Origin: Sipunculus nudus
Taxonomy: Eukaryota; Annelida; Sipuncula; Golfingiida; Sipunculidae
Length of the DNA: 64,000 bases
Direction: 5' to 3'
Assembly: GCA_026874595.1 (NCBI GenBank)
Contig: CM049308.1
Location: forward strand, 80,462,124-80,526,123
Each line of letters starts with the position of its first letter. Position 1 is the stretch's first letter. The translations under genes were made by a program, and so were the position numbers. Under the pieces are notes generated by a model, which was not told the DNA's origin, did no database searches, and saw nothing but the letters and a program-made list of their open reading frames with translations. Shown here piece by piece: positions 61,170 through 64,000 of this stretch.

Positions 61170-61955
61170 TTTACAATAAATTATCAGAGGGTCTAATATA
61201 CTAATACTTATGGTACAGGTTACACCATCTCTGCATATGCATACATGATATGAAATTTAATTGAACAGTGCTTACAGGGAAAAAAGTTGATTGATGATTA
61301 CTGAATATTTAAAAATGGACAGACAGACACATACACCAATAAAGCTGTTAACTTTATCTTTATCAGGTATCCAGGCAACACTGTATAAAAATTTGAATGA
61401 CTTCCAGTGACCAGAAGTGGGCTGCCTAGAGTTTGACAACACAAGTGAATACAACAGAGCCTCTAAAAAACTACAATAACTAGCCCCATGTTTTAGTTCT
61501 TTCTTTTTCAAATTTCAGATTTTAAAAGATTAAATCCTGATGTATACATGCTGTGAAAATTCTGATCTAATTTCTGGTATACAATTGAATCTTGATTAAA
61601 TGATGTTAATTAAATCCTTGAAAAAAGTCTCTGGCTTCAATAATTACCATATATTTCTTGTCATTTTGATAAGGTACCTAATGTTCTGGTTCATAACTTT
61701 TGTTTTGATATTATTCAATTCTGAAATGCAACAATAATTTTCAATTGAAAATTGAGTGTTTTCCTTAATTTCTCGAAGGAACAAAGTCAAGTGACCCGGT
61801 TTTGAGTTTAGTAGGAAGATTTAGGAACATCTAACTGTATGTTGATTTTTGGATTTGTAGGTCTAATGGTTAAAAAATGTGCCAGTCTAACAGACAGAGG
61901 GACAACAGACAATGGATCGTAACTTTAACTTAGATGACTTATAGTAAGCTGAACT
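61170..61955 (+). mobile_element. Decayed third member of the HINE-like family (3' part)
   Basis: It parallels the nested element from its ATGATATGAAA...CAGTGCT region through ATTGAATCTTGATTAAAT, GTTCATAACTTTT, TTTCTCGAAGGAACAAAGTC and finally ATGACTTATAGT-AAGCTGAACT|AA. The hairpin arm has mutations (AAGCTGAACT for CAGCTGAGCT), the (CGGA)n tract is reduced to a few bases, and only one copy of the core is present. No 5' terminus was found, so it is truncated or too diverged. Confidence 0.65.
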
Positions 61956-63510
61956 AAATGCTGATTGATACAAATTTACATATAGCACTGGCTGGAAATT
62001 ATAATTAGAACAAAGTGACAAATATGTTTTTTTTATCATTTATCAGTTCAGTGTTTTAAATGCAGTAGTCACTATTGGCACCATCAGTAACCAGAGCCCA
62101 ATCAGAAAGCCGGACATTTTACACTGGTGTTGTACAGAATGACATAAGATTATCATAGCATTTATCTGTGGTTTATAATAAAATCCTTGTTTTACATAGA
62201 TGCCAATCACTTATTTCTGTACAATGACTTATTTTCTACATAACCATGTGTAACACTAATTATCTGATAATAAAGAGGTAATAACATCAGGAGATTAGCC
62301 AGGCCGGATCTAACAGTGTGACTCTCTGATTGCATCAGTGGCTGACTCAGTGATAAGAGCAATGGATTAATTGTACCCGTACACTTGTGTGTCCCATAGT
62401 ATCTGGGAACTCCACTGGGAATTCCCTTCAAGGTGACATCTACATGGTTCTAACCATTTTATTTTTAGATCACTGATGCAATATTAATAAGACTACCAAA
62501 CTCGCTAAAAAGATCCTTCTCAATTAGAATATCAGAGCATTATGCATATTCTAAACATTATTTACATGCATTTCTTAAATAAGAAATATAATCATGTCAG
62601 TTTATTAGTCTATGACCATCCTGGTAGCTCGAAAGTTAGTTTTGTGATGATGTGACCTTTTATGAACTCTGATTGAGTTTTACCTTTAAATGATAAAGAA
62701 TTATTCATTGTAGTGGATTGTTGCTTATGCAAAAGCTTGCATGAAAATTAAGTCAGCTTAACAAGTCTACCCTTGGTCATACACTATGCTTATCAGGTCT
62801 AAGAGTCTTATTTTTAATCCAAAGGTTCAGAAACAGTTGTGTATTTTAAATTATATATTTTAATTTTTTTTCCAAAGCAAACCCTAAACTCTAGATTGGA
62901 AAGTCCATTCTACCTGTGATTCTGTTTCTTGAATTAAAATATTCATACACATATTTTTTTGGTGGTTCTGAAGTCATTTATGTCAGCTATATCAAAATTC
63001 CTACGGCGATTCTTCACCATGTGGTTATATCACTATTCAGTAGATCTACATTAAAGAGTCCCCACCAGTGTGTTGCATTCACGACATGAATATAACCTAG
63101 TGTTTTGCACTCACAACACGTGAAAGGTCCATGGGGACTTCATATCTACCTGACCTAATTGTATGAAAGTTGTAAACTGGCCGCATAATGCCAGGTCTGA
63201 AATGTTTGCTTTGTCCTACATGGCTTGTTGTTGTTTTCCCAAGCCCATACCAACCTAGTTTGTAAATGACAAAATAGCCATTCAAAATGGCAAAGCTTAT
63301 CATAAAAACTGATAAGCCTGTCTTACACCCGGTTCTGTTTTAAGTATACAAGTTTCAAAGTCACAACAAATATGTCTGATACATGGTTTTCTAGCGGAGT
63401 TAAATAAAATAAAACACCTTTGATTGGTATATTTAATTCTCACTACAAGTCAGGAATGATCTTTTAAGAACTGGTCTCTGCATTCATTTAAATAGTTCGA
63501 CAAACATATA
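61956..63510. other. CpG-poor, mostly intronic-looking DNA
   Basis: Apart from one exon candidate (62257-62345) nothing coding is visible. CpG is scarce here (16 in the 1740 bp from 62041 by hand count), consistent with lying inside a transcribed, methylated unit. A local near-duplication around 63068-63122 (GTGTTGCATTCACGACATG / GTGTTTTGCACTCACAACACG) was noticed. Confidence 0.5.
62257..62345 (-). CDS. Tentative further exon of the minus-strand gene
   Basis: The frame SQPLMQSESHTVRSGLANLLMLLPLYYQII has the 'ES..VR..LANLL.LLPLYY' look of a HEAT repeat helix pair. A CACTGAG acceptor precedes 62345, and a donor at ATTA|GTGTTA (or CATG|GTTATG, ending 62245) would leave one base, compatible with the phase-1 acceptor at 61105. 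Splice sites are weak, and the plus strand nearby loosely resembles a degenerate tRNA-like A-box, so this could be chance. Confidence 0.3.
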
Positions 63511-63674
63511 CAGTGAAACCACCCATAGGACCTGGATAAAGTGGTCACATATTCGAGGTGGTCATCTACGAGAGGTCTGATATATAGAGCAAAAAAGAAT
63601 TGGCACCGTGAAAAAGTAGTCATTATTTTAAGGAGGTCACTATAGCAAGGTGGTTGCTAGGAAAGGTTTTACTG
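63511..63674. mobile_element. 164-bp pogo/Tc1-like MITE
   Basis: The ends CAGTGAAACC and, reverse-complemented, CAGTAAAACC form a 9-of-10 inverted repeat. The left end is preceded by TA and the right end followed by CA, consistent with a TA target duplication with one change. The interior has GTGGTCAC-type words read in both directions (63541, 63644), typical of CAGTGAAACC-ended MITEs in invertebrates. Confidence 0.65.
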
Positions 63675-64000
63675 CATTAAATTGAAACCACAAATACCTA
63701 CTTGTTCTCATTGAAAGAGTATTAGATTGAGCCTGAGCCTTCATGCTTTACATAGATATACAAGTCATTATATGAAATGCACACAGCCCTAACATAGGGA
63801 TAGTTTTGATACCTTCCAACTTTCTTTGAAATTATATCTGAGATTGCTATAAGCAACAGGAGAAAATAATAATAATGCAGAAAGAAAAGATCCCTTCATA
63901 AGATAAAATCTTGAGCATATACACATACATTTAAACTTTTTTTGGTCAATGTTTGATACTTTTTGGTAACTTTTTCAGTACTTCCCAGCCCATTTGAGTT
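63675..64000. other. Non-coding right edge
   Basis: AT-rich and CpG-poor, with no exon, repeat or RNA gene recognised. Confidence 0.6.

Noticed and set aside
61272-61511. 79-codon minus-strand frame (…SGHWKSFKFLYSVAWIPDKDK…)
   Set aside because: Falls within the decayed HINE-like copy and parallels non-coding sequence of the nested element.
62320-62420. Possible tRNA-derived SINE (TGGCTGACTCAGTGATAAGAGC on the plus strand)
   Set aside because: Only loosely like an A-box, with no B-box, tail or second copy. The region is kept as a tentative exon on the other strand instead.

Overview
The window looks like animal nuclear DNA, most likely from a lophotrochozoan and probably a bivalve mollusc. 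It is AT-rich and full of long (AT)n, (GA)n, (CT)n and (CA)n microsatellites. It has no bacterial-style gene packing. It carries non-autonomous DNA transposons, including tandem-repeat elements that end in a hairpin and an AA dinucleotide and resemble the bivalve 'pearl'/HINE type. Species cannot be told from sequence alone, and the bivalve call rests on remembered family features.

Layout. From 1 to about 49.5 kb the window is essentially a gene desert. Short GC-richer islets of 100-400 bp sit in AT-rich DNA broken by microsatellites. This part holds three small MITEs (734-915, 9013-9142, 46441-46858), a 1.61 kb element with about 205-bp terminal inverted repeats around a broken Ulp1-type protease gene (7389-8999), an LTR-like unit (about 13.6-14.16 kb), two minisatellites (49 bp at 33.85-34.63 kb; 21 bp at 43.3-43.6 kb), one direct duplication (25.5-25.9 kb) and one unassigned coding-like frame (31678-32187). 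A 9-mer, GCAGACGAC, occurs nine times between 10.3 and 39.4 kb, mostly inside the islets.

From about 50 kb to the right edge the character changes. CpG becomes scarce and a minus-strand gene can be glimpsed. It has a 3'-terminal exon (50202-51008) with an AATAAA 61 bases past the stop, a phase-compatible upstream exon (60960-61105), and possibly another (62257-62345). The predicted protein looks helical and I could not assign it to a family. The roughly 10 kb intron between the first two exons is filled by an 8.7 kb tandem-repeat transposon (51636-60380). That transposon carries a 14-unit array of a ~336-bp repeat with a 1682-bp higher-order period, and a 2.64 kb relative is inserted inside the array (56351-58991). 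A third, decayed relative lies at about 61.17-61.96 kb, and a 164-bp MITE sits near the right edge (63511-63674).

No rRNA gene, convincing tRNA gene, CRISPR array or intact multi-domain gene was seen. Most short reading frames in the window are chance frames or repeat translations and are not listed.
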